Shown here one piece after another: positions 10,450-22,005 of a stretch of 64,000 nucleotides of DNA; within the stretch, counting starts at the first letter, position 1, and every line of letters begins with the position of its first letter. The position numbers and the translations under genes were made by a program. The notes beneath the pieces are model-generated. The model saw only the letters and a program-made list of their open reading frames with translations, searched no databases and was not told the DNA's origin. The stretch spans positions 7,502,001-7,566,000 of the forward strand of contig JAJTUQ010000001.1 of assembly GCA_021399445.1 (NCBI GenBank), read 5' to 3'. Origin of the DNA: Xylogone sp. PMI_703. Its lineage: Eukaryota > Ascomycota > Leotiomycetes.

Positions 10450-12745
10450 TCAGCACCAATCAGGCTCTTTGGCAAGAAAGCCCAGACAGTCCCCACGATG
10501 GCCAAAACCGAGCACACAAAAATGAGGAAATAATCAAAGATCCTCTCGCGTAGACTGATCTCCTTTCCGAACAATTTGAGGTAGAACATCAGGGGGAGGA
10601 TAACGCAGATGGTGAAACAGAGTGTGGATCCCATGAACGCCATAATGCTATCGAATGCTGGAAAGACTATGGATATGATGACGAATAAGAGGATGACGAA
10701 GATGCGGATTGAGATCTTTAACATCTTGTTTGTGTATGTGGAGATCCTTGAACCGGACTCGCTAGATGAGGTATCGGAAGCGTTGATGCCGCAGAACATT
10801 TCTATGGTCGACACGATGGGTCGAGCATTAAGAGGTAGCTTTGTTAGTGGGATGATGGCAATGAAGATTGTTATGAGAATGGAGAGCGCTTGGGGATAGT
10901 TCGAGTTTCCGATTATGTTTGACGTTATTTCGTCTCTAACATCATCGCCGAACATGAGAATACCGGCCACAGCTGTAGCGCAATCCAGGATGTACTGTTG
11001 ACCTACGTTAGATGCGCCTCGTTATTGGGGTTCAAGTAAAACTGACCGTGAAGCTGAATGTCACCTCGATTGCCCTCTTGAACTTCGCAGGATGACGCAT
11101 ATCTCTGTACAGATTAGGAAATACAGAGTGGCCTCCCCATGGACTCATTAGTAGCCCAAAACTTAGAGGCAGTGTAAGCCAATTTGCAGGGAAGAGATAG
11201 GTTGGAGCAGGCTGAAGGAGGGATCCAGGGTAACTGGTGTTGACGAATCCGTCAATGAATAATATTAAAACAACTAGAAATTTGTCAGAATTCATCCACA
11301 AGAAAAGTCGTGGGTCTAGTCAAGTTGAAACGCTGCTAAATAAGCTACAACTATAGCCATTTTAGGTACACAGTGGTTACCAATATTGCTACTGTGTTTG
11401 CACTCGAGGTAGGACTAAGAGACGCGCAGAAGGTGAAAGACTTACTAGAGAAGCATGAAAAGATCCCGAGTATACTAGTAAGACTAAGTAGCCGCAAAGG
11501 AGCAAAGGTAAGCGGCGTCAAAATAATGCCACATAGTATTTTCCATCGAGTAACACCAATACCTGGAATCAGAAGGTCAAGGGTATCGCCAAATAGAACC
11601 ACCAACGCCACACACGCAGCAAGAAGTTCTAGAGTAAATAAAATGCTGGTCACTATACGTGCCCTCTGGCCATATGAGACAAACGCAATATCAGCAAAGG
11701 TAATAAGACTTGCATCCACATCCATACATTTCGCAAGTAAGCTTGCAGTATATGCTGTGACCAAAGCAGACAAAGCTAGGAATATCATTCCGCAAACCCA
11801 ACCGGCGTATTTCAGGCCCATTGGCAAACTCAATAAACCAACGCCTATAAGGACATTCGTGGAGTTAAATATGGTCTGTGGAAGTGTTGATTGACCCGCG
11901 ACCATCAGAACAACCTTTCCATCTTGCTTTACTTCTCTGACAATCAAGGGTTCCCTTTCTCCGTCGGGCTGCTCCACCCCGGCGACATGGTGCTCCCTGA
12001 ATAGCTGGCCAGCACGTATCATAGAGTTTTCGTCTAGAGTAGATCGGAGAGTCCCATACGAAGTACCATAGCTTCCTCCAAGAGATGTACCGAGGTAGGA
12101 TGCGATATCAAGCAGAGATTGCCGCTCTCTCATTGGCCCCTGTGGGCTCGTAGTATCGTTTCCCAACTGTCTGCCCTCGGCATCCTTGTTATTGAGGGGT
12201 CTAGGTGTAGTAGGACTGCCTTCGAGCACTGCAGATTCATCGGGTATTTCTCCTCGTCCCAGAGCATCCAGGTGCGTCCGTATAAGGGATGTTCCAGCAG
12301 GGCGTCCATATTCAGGGTCACTCCTTCCATATTCAATCTCAGCTTCTGCATCTTCGGAGTCATCTTCAGCCAGAATAAATGAAGGCCGCCGTGGAGTGAC
12401 TTCTAAAAATCCTGCCGCTCGTTGCCAACTCCTGGCGAAATTCTCGATGCTATTGACTCCGCCTATTTGGGCTATATTATTAAGGCGGGCTGTGATAGAG
12501 GATCTAGTATAGTATGTTAGACTACGAATCTACTGATAACCGAGCAAGGAAACCAACCTGCGGGGTCGTAGATCTTCGAGTCCGTCACCCACCAGATCAA
12601 GCTGATCAGAGGTCATGGACTGCGATCTCGACCCTTCTGGCTCGCTGAACTGGCCACTACGAGTACCAGTTGAACTTACTGAGCTCCTATGGGGGCTCAG
12701 CGTTCCGTACTGGTACTCATCCCAGGTTGTTGGATTCCGTGACAT
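10446..12745 (-). CDS. AVT1: Vacuolar amino acid transporter, AVT1 type
   Basis: Amino acid/auxin permease family protein (transmembrane amino acid transporter, APC superfamily) of the fungal AVT1 subgroup, which exchanges protons for neutral amino acids at the vacuolar membrane. Exons 12745-12558, 12503-11446, 11273-11047, 10994-10446 give 673 residues. The first half of the N-terminus (to about residue 270) is hydrophilic and Ser-rich, with the conserved fungal block IAQIGGVNSIENFARSW. About 11 membrane helices follow, the first beginning at STNVLIGVGLLSLP. LLMSPWGGHSVFPNIY-like and TKLPLNARP signatures are present. Intron 2 is 172 bp; the others are 52-54 bp. Long plus-strand frames over this gene are antisense shadows. 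Confidence 0.88.
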
Positions 12746-13491
12746 GTTGGAGAGCTGGAGAGATCACCAGTGTTCCTGCTCCACAACTTCTGCGATAACC
12801 AGGGATCGGTCGTACAGCTACTTCAAAACCATACCTATTTCCAAGGAAGCAAAATAGCGAGATCTCCCTACTTATAAGGTTTCTTAAATGAAATGAAGGG
12901 GTTTCCGGGAAGACTTGTTAGTGCTTCCTATCACTATCTAGATCGCAAGTCTTATCGGACAGAGCCCGTAGCTGATTGGTCAATGCACCGCCTGACCGCA
13001 AGGTCCCTCATTTTCTCGATCTACAAGGAAAACAGGTTCGCATGATCGCATCTGACTTCCAGTATATTCTATGCTGTCAGAGAGCTCCCCAATAAAGCAA
13101 ATTTCAATGCGAATCTACCGGATATGTGAGACCTTGTGATACTTATTGTAACAACTTGCACGAGGCTTCTACAAGTATTCATGTCAAGCAATGAGACAAT
13201 ATTATCAAAGAGGATGAAATAGAAGTTGCGGTTACGTACGGTCTAGAGGTAATTGTGGTGGAGCAGCCCCGCATCTCCTGCAGAACTAGGATCTGAACCA
13301 TATCTCTCAGCTCTAAATAATCCCGATCGTATCAAAACTTAAACAATAATATCTACAATAACAACATCTATTATTCCTGGGCCTTCTCAGCGCTTGATTA
13401 GGCCCTCCACTGAATCCATAAGTGCATTCCAGACACCATCACTCCTAATTCCCAGAATCCGGCGATTCATCTTTGAAGGTAATTCCGCGGC
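12746..13491. other. Intergenic AVT1 promoter / BMT2 3' region
   Basis: 746 bp between the AVT1 start and the BMT2 stop, both minus-strand genes. It should hold the AVT1 promoter and the BMT2 3' untranslated region. No gene or repeat is seen. Confidence 0.5.
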
Positions 13492-14361
13492 TCACTGTAA
13501 TACAATAGCGAAGTTATTCCTTGCCTTCCCCGGGTTAACTTCCATCTTTTTAAATATTTTAGCCTTCGTTGTTCGATTGTGATCCAGTCTCCAAAGGTAA
13601 TAGACCAGCTTGTTTGTCAACTTCCTTTCCATCATCATATAACCAAGGCTTTCCATGATTTCTCCCAACCTAGCCTCATCTAGGTATCTTGAATTAATGA
13701 CACAAGGAGCTGGTAGCACCAAGAATAGGCTAGGGAATGGTTCACTGGGGCTATCGGAATACAGCGCCTTTCTCAAAAATTTCGTTGTTCGTCGTAACAT
13801 CTCTCCCCTCCCAGCAGGATCTGGTACATAGTTGAGGACCAAAGAGAGACTGATTATGTCGAACATATCGGAGCGATTTGCGGGTAGCTCACGGTCCATG
13901 AAGTCCTGTTGTTCGATACCCTTGGCCTGGCTATTTAGATCGATCCTTGTCATCTCAAACACATGACTCCTCGAGCAAGCGTTCGTGGTACTTAATGCTC
14001 CTATTTCAAGCATTCGAAGACCTTGGCCACTTGCGATCTTGTCTTTCAAGCTAGGTAGTACCGGCTTCAACCACTCCATTAGCAATTTTGAACTATCACC
14101 GCCGCGGCTGCTACTTTGGCCAATAAGGCTAGCCTGCTGATATTGCTGGATCCCTCCATGCTCAGTACTCTGCTGAGTTAGAGTTTCTGCAGTTGAAATG
14201 TCTCCAGCAGCGAGAGCTTTTGCTTTACGCTTCTCAAGTACATGGTGTGCACGGATGACAGCTCTAGTGGCCTTTCGAGAAATGGTCTTGGGCCGAGTTG
14301 CTATCGGTGGCCGACCATGAGACAAAGACTTTAACTTAGCACGGTGACTTTTATTCGCCAT
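13492..14361 (-). CDS. BMT2: 25S rRNA adenine-N1 methyltransferase, BMT2 type
   Basis: Intronless, 289 residues. The family methylates N1 of an adenine in domain IV of large-subunit rRNA in the nucleolus using S-adenosylmethionine. The N-terminus is rich in Lys and Arg (nucleolar-like, residues 1-55). The SAM-binding motif is MLEIGALSTTNACS (around residue 118), followed by IDLNSQ, the family hallmark QQDFMDRELP and ISLSLVLNYVPDPAGRGEML. The C-terminus carries an NPGKARNNFAIVL block typical of the family. It is divergent from ribosomal protein L25 with only 251 bp between start codons, so the two ribosome-biogenesis genes probably share promoter elements. Confidence 0.9.
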   Translation of the reverse strand: MANKSHRAKLKSLSHGRPPIATRPKTISRKATRAVIRAHHVLEKRKAKALAAGDISTAETLTQQSTEHGGIQQYQQASLIGQSSSRGGDSSKLLMEWLKPVLPSLKDKIASGQGLRMLEIGALSTTNACSRSHVFEMTRIDLNSQAKGIEQQDFMDRELPANRSDMFDIISLSLVLNYVPDPAGRGEMLRRTTKFLRKALYSDSPSEPFPSLFLVLPAPCVINSRYLDEARLGEIMESLGYMMMERKLTNKLVYYLWRLDHNRTTKAKIFKKMEVNPGKARNNFAIVLQ

Positions 14362-14530
14362 GATCTCAGCAGTTGCAGTTGAGAAAATCCAATTGTTTGT
14401 GCCTTGTGATAAAAGTATTTCAGCCTCGCCTATGAGGCAACAATGAAATGCGGTAGTTCGAGGACGGATGTCGTTAAATTATCCTAATCAGGAAAGACCG
14501 CACAAATAGAATAAACCCACAACTTTCGTC

Positions 14531-14553
14531 GAAATTTCGAAATTTAGAAATTT
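14531..14553. promoter_or_regulatory. Triple GAAATTT repeat in BMT2/L25 divergent promoter
   Basis: Three copies of GAAATTT at 8-bp spacing (14531, 14539, 14547). The first two form a 14-bp perfect palindrome (14532-14545). It lies 60 bp upstream of the L25 ATG and 170 bp upstream of the BMT2 ATG. Function is inferred from position only; no known ribosomal-protein box (Homol-D/E, telobox) was recognised. Confidence 0.45.
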
Positions 14554-14612
14554 AGATCATCGACAAATTTGGGATTTGCGACTTCCCCTTCAACGACACA
14601 ACAGATCTCACA

Positions 14613-15381
14613 ATGGCCCCTAAGGAACAGAAGAAAGGTATAGTTTGACATATTACATCTCACCATTTCAGTATGCTTGTTATATCCTCGAATACTCTCC
14701 GCAAAAGTGTGAATCGTGACCATATCCAGTCCGAGCGATGAAGAGGAATATACACACAGCAGAAGCAGTTATTGCGAGTTCGTCAAGGGCGATTGCTGAT
14801 GTGTGATTGTATATAGGCGCTGCCGCTAAGGGTGGTAAGGGCACCAAGCAAGCCAATGCTGCTGCCAAAGCTGCGTTGAAGGGTGTAAGTTTTTTTTCAA
14901 CTCTACCTTTTACATCTTCTCTCTCTAACCTTGGAACATAGACGCACACCCACAAGGTCCGCAAGGTCCGTCTCTCGACGACCTTCCACCGACCAAAGAC
15001 TCTCCAACTCTCCCGCGAGCCAAAGTACCCCAGAAAGTCCATCCCTCATGAACCTCGCCTGGATGAGCACAAGGTCATCATCCACCCTCTCAACACCGAG
15101 AGCGCCATGAAGAAGATTGAGGAGAACAACACCCTCGTCTTCATCGTTGATGTTAAGGCCAACAAGCGCCAGATCAAGGAGGCATTGAAGAAGCTCTATG
15201 ACATTGACACCATCAAGATCAACACCCTCATCCGGTACGTGCTCCTTTTTTTTGCGCCATACCAATTTAAAGCCTTTATTAATTATCTACTAGACCGGAT
15301 GGCCAGAAGAAGGCATTTGCACGACTCACTCCTGATGTCGATGCCCTTGATATCGCCGCCACCAAGCTTGCTATCGTTTAA
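14613..15381 (+). CDS. RPL25: 60S ribosomal protein L25 (uL23)
   Basis: Component of the large cytosolic subunit at the exit tunnel, where it docks SRP and nascent-chain factors. Exons 14613-14637, 14817-14884, 14942-15234, 15294-15381 give 157 residues, the usual fungal length. The N-terminal 30 residues are a basic Ala/Lys-rich extension (import signal region), followed by the uL23 core with [52 protein letters not shown] and the end [19 protein letters not shown]. Intron 1 is 179 bp and falls after the eighth codon, a frequent position in ribosomal-protein genes. It converges on TIM8. Confidence 0.95.
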
Positions 15382-15807
15382 AAAATTCCTTTATGAATGT
15401 TGGCATTGCTGTGGAAGCTAGGACGGGAATAAGAATAATTCCACGTGATATCTATCTCGTGCTCACGGAATACGTGGTTGGCATTGGCATATAAAAGGCG
15501 TAAATGAGAACTACGAGAATCAAAATCAGTGAACAGATCTGTATAAGGCGTTCTGGGCAATTTCAATTCATGCTATCTTGATCGTGACATGTTCCATTTA
15601 CCGTGAGATCTTCTTTAATCTAACTTAATTATACACATTTGTGACCTGGTCTTGGCCTCCGAAAATTGTCCATTATCGTACAGTCTTCCCGGATAAGCCC
15701 GTATTGATACATGTGCTGAACAAAGCAGCTCAAATGGTCCTGTCTAAGCATTGGAACTAAGTACTACTCAATTCATCTCTGCCCATTACCCCAAGGGATT
15801 TTGCACT
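15382..15807. other. Convergent 3' intergenic L25/TIM8
   Basis: 426 bp between two gene ends; contains a CACGTG at 15443. Otherwise nothing recognisable. Confidence 0.5.
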
Positions 15808-16196
15808 TCATGCCTGTTGCCTCATTGCATCCAAATGCTTAATCACGGTCATATTCGCATCCAAGAATCTATTGACGCAGTTCTGAGTGCAGCTCTCCTC
15901 ATTCTTATCTAGTTTCCCGCTCTTAATTGACCCGGTTACGCACTTCTTCCAGCATATATCCGTAAGTGAATGCACAGCTGTACGATATGAAGGCATAATA
16001 TTAGCAAAAGGCCATCTTCACTCAAGGGCGCCACTGGGACCATTTTGAGAATTAGTCAACTGGAGGAGTACTGACATTGCTGTATTCGAGCTTTCTGCGT
16101 CTCGTTGACAATGAATTGTTGCAGCTCTTGCTTATCCTTGTCGGAGAGCTTGCTGAGATCGAGGTTCTGATCAAGAGATGATGTTGGAGAATCCAT
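15808..16196 (-). CDS. TIM8: Small TIM chaperone Tim8
   Basis: Mitochondrial intermembrane-space chaperone that works with Tim13 to guide hydrophobic precursors to the inner membrane. Exons 16196-16076 and 15977-15808 give 96 residues. The twin CX3C signature is intact (CWKKC, 15 residues, CTQNC), flanked by the conserved [10 protein letters not shown] helix and [13 protein letters not shown]. The intron splits the gene between IQQ and [10 protein letters not shown], matching the conserved boundary of the helix. Tim8 rather than Tim13 is favoured by the FLDA block after the second pair. Confidence 0.9.
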
Positions 16197-16766
16197 GGTC
16201 GCTGCTTCTATGTGATCAATTTCCGGTGGCGGAATGTCTGAATTGTATCGAAAATGATGCAGGCGACAGTTTGATATCGCTGGAAAACCTCTTTATAACT
16301 TCATGCCTCATATTTATGGCATAACGATGGCATAGGTACCAAGGCGAGCAAGGCTGCTAGCGCGTTGAGGCAAGGGAAAGCAGTAGTTACTTGCCAGGAA
16401 GGCTGTGACTAACAAAATTATGGGTAGTGGGGTGGCGCTGGACTTTGTGGTGATTGTGGTGGTACATCATGTACTCACTGCTAACTATTTTTCCAGAGGT
16501 GAAACTATTAATGAATAGTATCTGTATCCTTCAAAGCCAAGATGTTGAAATCATGATATTCAATTCTATATATAATGTCATTACAATACTATGCAAGTTT
16601 GCAATTAGACTTTAAACAAATGCAGAGTCACAACATGCCGCCGCCACCACCACCCAACGCTCTATAAAACACAATAAATCGCACATCCGTTGACTGGCTC
16701 GCAAAATACATCAAATCTCTAGCTTTCGAGAGAATCTGAGCATGTCTACTGACATGATTCAAACAC
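16197..16766. other. Intergenic TIM8 promoter / Mg transporter 3' region
   Basis: 570 bp between two minus-strand genes. No gene, repeat or distinct site recognised. Confidence 0.5.
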
Positions 16767-18713
16767 TCAAATATATCTCAGACGCCTTGCGATTGCAAGG
16801 GAGATAAGAACGAAAACCACAAGAACACCCAAGATACCAAAGAAAGGTGCGAGGCTATCGCTATCGCGCCAAGGCACTAGAACGTTCATACCAAACATAC
16901 CACAGACGAGATTGAGAGGGACAAGGATAGATGCCAGGAGAGTGATCTTGCTAAGGACCTTGTTGGCATTATTCCCCTGGGTGATATTGTCGATAGAAAG
17001 CTGGGCAAGATAATTGCTGTGAGCACGGGAGAGCATTTTTTCGAAATGAGCAAGACTAGCCATCATCGTGACGACGTGATCTTGAATATCACCTAGGTAG
17101 AGGCCAATGTCCATCCGGGGAGTGACTTTATAGTTAGCGTTGCATCGCTTGGTGAACCCTCTCAAGACATCTGCCTTCCCGCCAAGAAGTTTCATAAGGC
17201 CCATTACATTCTTCCGGATCATGCCTATCTTGCGGAGAAAGTCATGTAGGTCGTCGTCCCTAGCGACGAATACCTGGTCTTCGATGATATCGGTCTCAAG
17301 CTCGATTTTGTTGATTACAGGAGCGAATGAGTCGACAATATCATCACTAGATCCATTAGTATAGATGTAAAGAGACATAAATCAATAAGAAGGCACCTAC
17401 ATAAGGGCATAGCATATCCAATCACTGCTTAGGGCCACATAATCTTTCAACATCGTAATGCGCTTTCGGACATTAGCTGCATGGGGATTTGGTGAGAAGC
17501 TGAAGCTAAGAGTCCCTTCACGGAAAACAACGACGTATATGTTGAAGGGCTCATATCGTTGGCCAGCGCCGATATCTTCCACATTGAAGGAGCGGAAACA
17601 AGCGAAGTAATATGATGGGAAAAGCTCAATCTTCTCTCGTGCCTCTTGGGTTCCAATATCTTCGATCGTAAGCGGGTGAATACCGAACGCCTTGCATATA
17701 GAGCGTATCTCATCTTCAGTGGGATTGTTCATGTTGAGCCACCACACACCATCTTCTTGTCCTTCTGGTAGAGTGAATAGACTCCGAATATTTTCTCCAG
17801 GAAGGACTAAATCCCCAAATTCGGCAGCATGAATGGTCGACTCCGCCATAGAACAGAAAAATTCGAATCTGTTTGGATCGGTATATTGTTGCGGCTCATT
17901 GAAAACATGCGGAGTGTTCCTTTTATCTTTGTCATCTAGGCAAGTTGAGCCTGAAGAGGTCGTCTTAACAATATCGCCCTCTGAGGTAAGCATTGTCTCC
18001 AAACAATCCTCTTTCTGAGCTCGGAGATCATGGAAAACTCGAGGCTGAGCCTGATTCTGGGGAGATGCCTTGATCTCATTTTCTTCCGCGATGAACTCCT
18101 CAAGGTAATCGAAATCGATCTGTAGTGTATCTTTATTTGGGGATGGATGCAAGGGAAAACAGACATCCTCCTCGGCGGATTTGGTTGATCCGGAAAAGCT
18201 CTTTGCATCGTTATCGTTGGTATAGCGCCTACTTCTACGGCTTCTTCGACTGGCTCCGGAAGCCATTCTACGAAGTTCATATTCATCAATATGCCGTGGG
18301 TCACCACCCGTCATTCCGGAAATTGGGTCCGAGGTCGAAAGTTGCCGCTCCCTACGTCTGGCATCCGCAAACGCTTTCACTGAATTTGGTGGTGATGGGG
18401 AGCGTAGTTCAAGAGTAGTGGCTGTCCCGCGACGGCTTCTATCATGGCCCGGTCTCACATGAGAAAGGCTTGCCGTTTCTCCATCCGCAACGGCTTCTTC
18501 AAAATCTCTGGTCACTGTATGTAAAAGGCCATTGTTGACCATTGAAAGATCTGGATGCATTTCGTTCCGCACCGCTGAACCGTAGAGAGTATCTACGGTG
18601 CCACGTCTGGAGAGGGATTTCTGGACCGAGGACGATTGATGCCTATGGTCATCTAGCTCCGGGACAGGAGTGCTGTAGCCCGTATCAATGGACATGTCCT
18701 CTTGGTCAGACAT
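16767..18713 (-). CDS. CorA-type magnesium transporter (Alr1/Mnr2 group)
   Basis: Divalent cation channel of the CorA family. Exons 18713-17401 and 17346-16767 give 630 residues. The N-terminal ~280 residues are disordered and rich in Ser/Arg/Asp, with an Arg cluster near residue 160. The CorA cytosolic domain follows (WWLNMNNPTEDEI, HPLTIEDI, EKIELFPSYYF). The C-terminus has two membrane helices with the family signature GMN in CGMFGMNV. The single 54-bp intron falls inside WICYALIDDIVDSF, which is rebuilt exactly by splicing. Length fits the fungal Alr1/Mnr2 subgroup better than mitochondrial Mrs2. Plasma membrane (Alr1) versus vacuole (Mnr2) cannot be decided here. Confidence 0.88.
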
Positions 18714-20081
18714 GTTTAGGTCAGGTTCTTAAAAAGTATTCTGAGCTAAACTGCCATATCAGCACGGGAACTCAATTTAGGCCATCCACGAAATGACTGA
18801 CAACTAAAGGCTCCCCCGCAGGCTAGGGAAAGGCGGGTCGCAGAGAGCGCCCACCGCGTGTTGTTGGCGTCAATTTGACTGTTGTTCTTGCACAGGTCTT
18901 CCCTGTACAGCTTCTCCAACTGATATATATATCCTGTCCACTACCGCCACCGAAAATCTAAATTGTTAAACTTTTGCAGTCTCTTTATCTGTTGGTATTG
19001 AATCCAATTATGGAGGCTTCTTGTCGCCTCCGCAGTAGGCCCAGGTCTTTGGACCCAGGAGCGGACGGATGAAGGAAAACTTGTGAAGTACGAGCCCCGC
19101 CAATTTGGTGGTTTCTATGTGTAAGGGCCGCCGAGGCGATGGTCGTCAGTCGCGAGGGGACCAGAAGATCAGAGGCTGAAGTCTTCGAAACCTCTGGTAA
19201 GCTAAGGAGGCGAAGGCGAACTCAACGATGTTGTAATTGTCGAATGTGTATGTGGTGTTTTGGACCTATGAGGTCGGCAGCAGAGATTGTGAGGCCAAGG
19301 AAAGTTGGCAAAGGGCCGAGATTCCGTCCGGAATCTATCGACGGACTATATAGCTCTCAGATATTATGGAGAGCAATCAACATTGGTGATAGGATGTGCG
19401 AGATACAATCGAGTTGGTATTTGTGTTGGTGGAAGAAAGGAAAGGGAGGGTTTGAGTTTTCGACCAGAAGAACGCTAGGAAAATAAGTGGCGCTCGTCAT
19501 CAGGCGCTGTGCAAAAATAAATGCCTGACCGATCCAGACCAAAAAAACCGCATTCAAGGGGCGTCACACCGAAGCCGCTGACTACCACGGGCTTTGCTGT
19601 TGGCCAATGCTGCTTCGCTGATTTCTGGCAGCGATGATACAGTACCGTAGCAATGCCCCAATATTTTTCCAGATACGAAATTGCATGCCGAAGACGTGTC
19701 TGGTTAAAAGGAGAGGCACCCTTTGCGAACCTCCGTGTTACCATTTTGTAAAAGCAACGATTAGATGAACTTCTACATCAGCAGGCCCAAATATTGGCAT
19801 TCTGCAGGTACGTTCGGCCTGTAACTCTTGTTCTCTACAGATGATCCAATAATGCTTGCGCCTTACAGTACCATCAGCGATCCAGAAGCATGGCAAGCGC
19901 GGGCAACAGCCAGTGAGGCGGGCGAGGGCGCGGCACTTCCACGTGATCGTAAAGTGCGTCTCCAAATGCGCTGTCCAATAGGATCTGTACCGAGCTCAGG
20001 CCAGAATGTGCCTTAGCTATCTGTCAATATATCTGCTGTAGCAACTTGGGAACTCACTCGCCATCAACGTCGTCCAAGGTT
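18714..20081. other. Divergent promoter region, Mg transporter / SPC1
   Basis: 1.37 kb between two divergent starts. A TATA-like TGATATATATATCC lies near 18921-18934, and a CACGTG at 19940-19945, 137 bp upstream of the SPC1 ATG. Minus-strand frames at 19475-19965 have ATG starts but no family resemblance and no splice partner that I could find, so they are not called as genes. Confidence 0.5.
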
Positions 20082-20502
20082 ATGGCAGACCAATTACTAG
20101 AGAGAGTGCGAGAAATCGCAGAAGGTCAAATTGTTGGTTACTAATCCAGTTATTACAATTCTACCCCGTCTAACTTTCTCCATTCTCTATAGGACTTTGA
20201 GGGGCAGAAGTTAGCTGAACTACTAGCAACGGCCCTTCTTACTATTGTTGGAGTATGGCCCCCTTAGCATATTGATACTACCAAACTAACATGAGTGCCA
20301 GGCCGTATCTTTCATTGTTGGCTTCCTTCTGCAGGATATTAAGCTTGCGCTATACATCGGCCTGGGAGGAACGGCTTTGACGCTACTGATTATTGTTCCT
20401 CCATGGCCCTTCTTCAATAGACACCCTGTCAGGTGGCTGCCTGTAGCAGGAAGTGAGCCGCAATCGTATGGGATCACGGTAGATGGGAAAACAGTTGGTT
20501 AA
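20082..20502 (+). CDS. SPC1: Signal peptidase complex subunit 1 (SPC12)
   Basis: Small non-catalytic membrane subunit of ER signal peptidase. Exons 20082-20132, 20193-20252, 20302-20502 give 103 residues. The conserved start is ADQLLERVREIAEGQ followed by IDFEGQKLAELL, the family hallmark, reconstructed across intron 1 (donor GTTGGT). Two membrane segments (ATALLTIVGAVSFIVGFLL and LYIGLGGTALTLLIIV) are joined by QDIKLA, then a short cytosolic tail with PPWPFFNRHPVRWLP. Both introns are phase 0. The length and order match fungal Spc1. Convergent with RBX1. Confidence 0.9.
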
Positions 20503-20796
20503 AGGCTGCTATATTTCGTCTTATATTAGGAAAAGTCTAGGGGCATTATGAAACAAGACGAGGCTATTCTTTAGAGGTGTGCTGGCGCCGTGGTATTGGT
20601 ACGCATGAAAATGCAGTACCTAGAAAACCTCAATCCATGAAGCACCCTTCAGCGGACTCCCATAGATCACCATCATGCTGCGATATACATCCGCTCCTCC
20701 CTAATTTCACGGCTCAAGGCATTTTTTACGCATGACCTATCCTTGAACTCCTTAAGGAAGATAAGACCGTGCTTGTCCCATCCAACATGTATTGAA

Positions 20797-21344
<548 letters not shown>

Positions 21345-22005
21345 GATGTTTCAGATGTGGCGGTTTTGGCCGCCCTGCTCTAGACGTGGGGCAGATCGAA
21401 GCCTATCCGGTAGGTCTTAAGTGAAAGGCAACAGACACGAGTGTTATAATATTCGCGGAATAGTATTACCAGTAAACAATATTAAGCCCCGAATAAATCC
21501 AGCTAGATATGAATCTAGTAGAACCTTAATACAGTAAATGAACATTAAATGTGGTAGATAATAGCGAGCTTTATTTAAGGTGTGGCGGGAGAATCAGGCA
21601 GTTCCATGATGTTCGCACGTGACTCAGCTATCTTAGTTCCGCCTGGCTATTCTATGATGGACTGGATAACCTTACGCGGGGCCCAACCTTACCCTCCTAT
21701 ATATCAGACAACAACCACACAGTCTACACCCAGACGCTATGTCCTCGGCATTCTACACAGGCTTCAACTACACTAACATTAACAAAGAAACACATCGCAA
21801 AACACCGTAGATTTCGACCATCCTCAGCCATCCAAGATCATCCCACTAAGCTTCAGCCTCAGCCCTTTCCAAGGAACAAAACACGCGCCTATATGGTTAG
21901 GGGCATCATATATTTTACACAACATTAATTTATACTTCTCGATAAACTACCTCAAGAATATACTGTTTATAAATCAAGGACTCCTTTCTCCTATCACTTA
22001 AAACT
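21345..22005. other. Divergent promoter region RBX1 / decapping activator
   Basis: 661 bp; contains CACGTG at 21616-21621 and an AT-rich stretch before the ATG at 22006. No gene recognised. Confidence 0.5.

Noticed and set aside
11373..11894. 173-residue plus-strand frame
   Set aside because: Antisense shadow of the AVT1 membrane domain.
19475..19965. Two minus-strand frames of 89 and 75 residues
   Set aside because: ATG starts exist, but no homology is evident and no splice join gives a coherent protein; they lie in a divergent promoter region.
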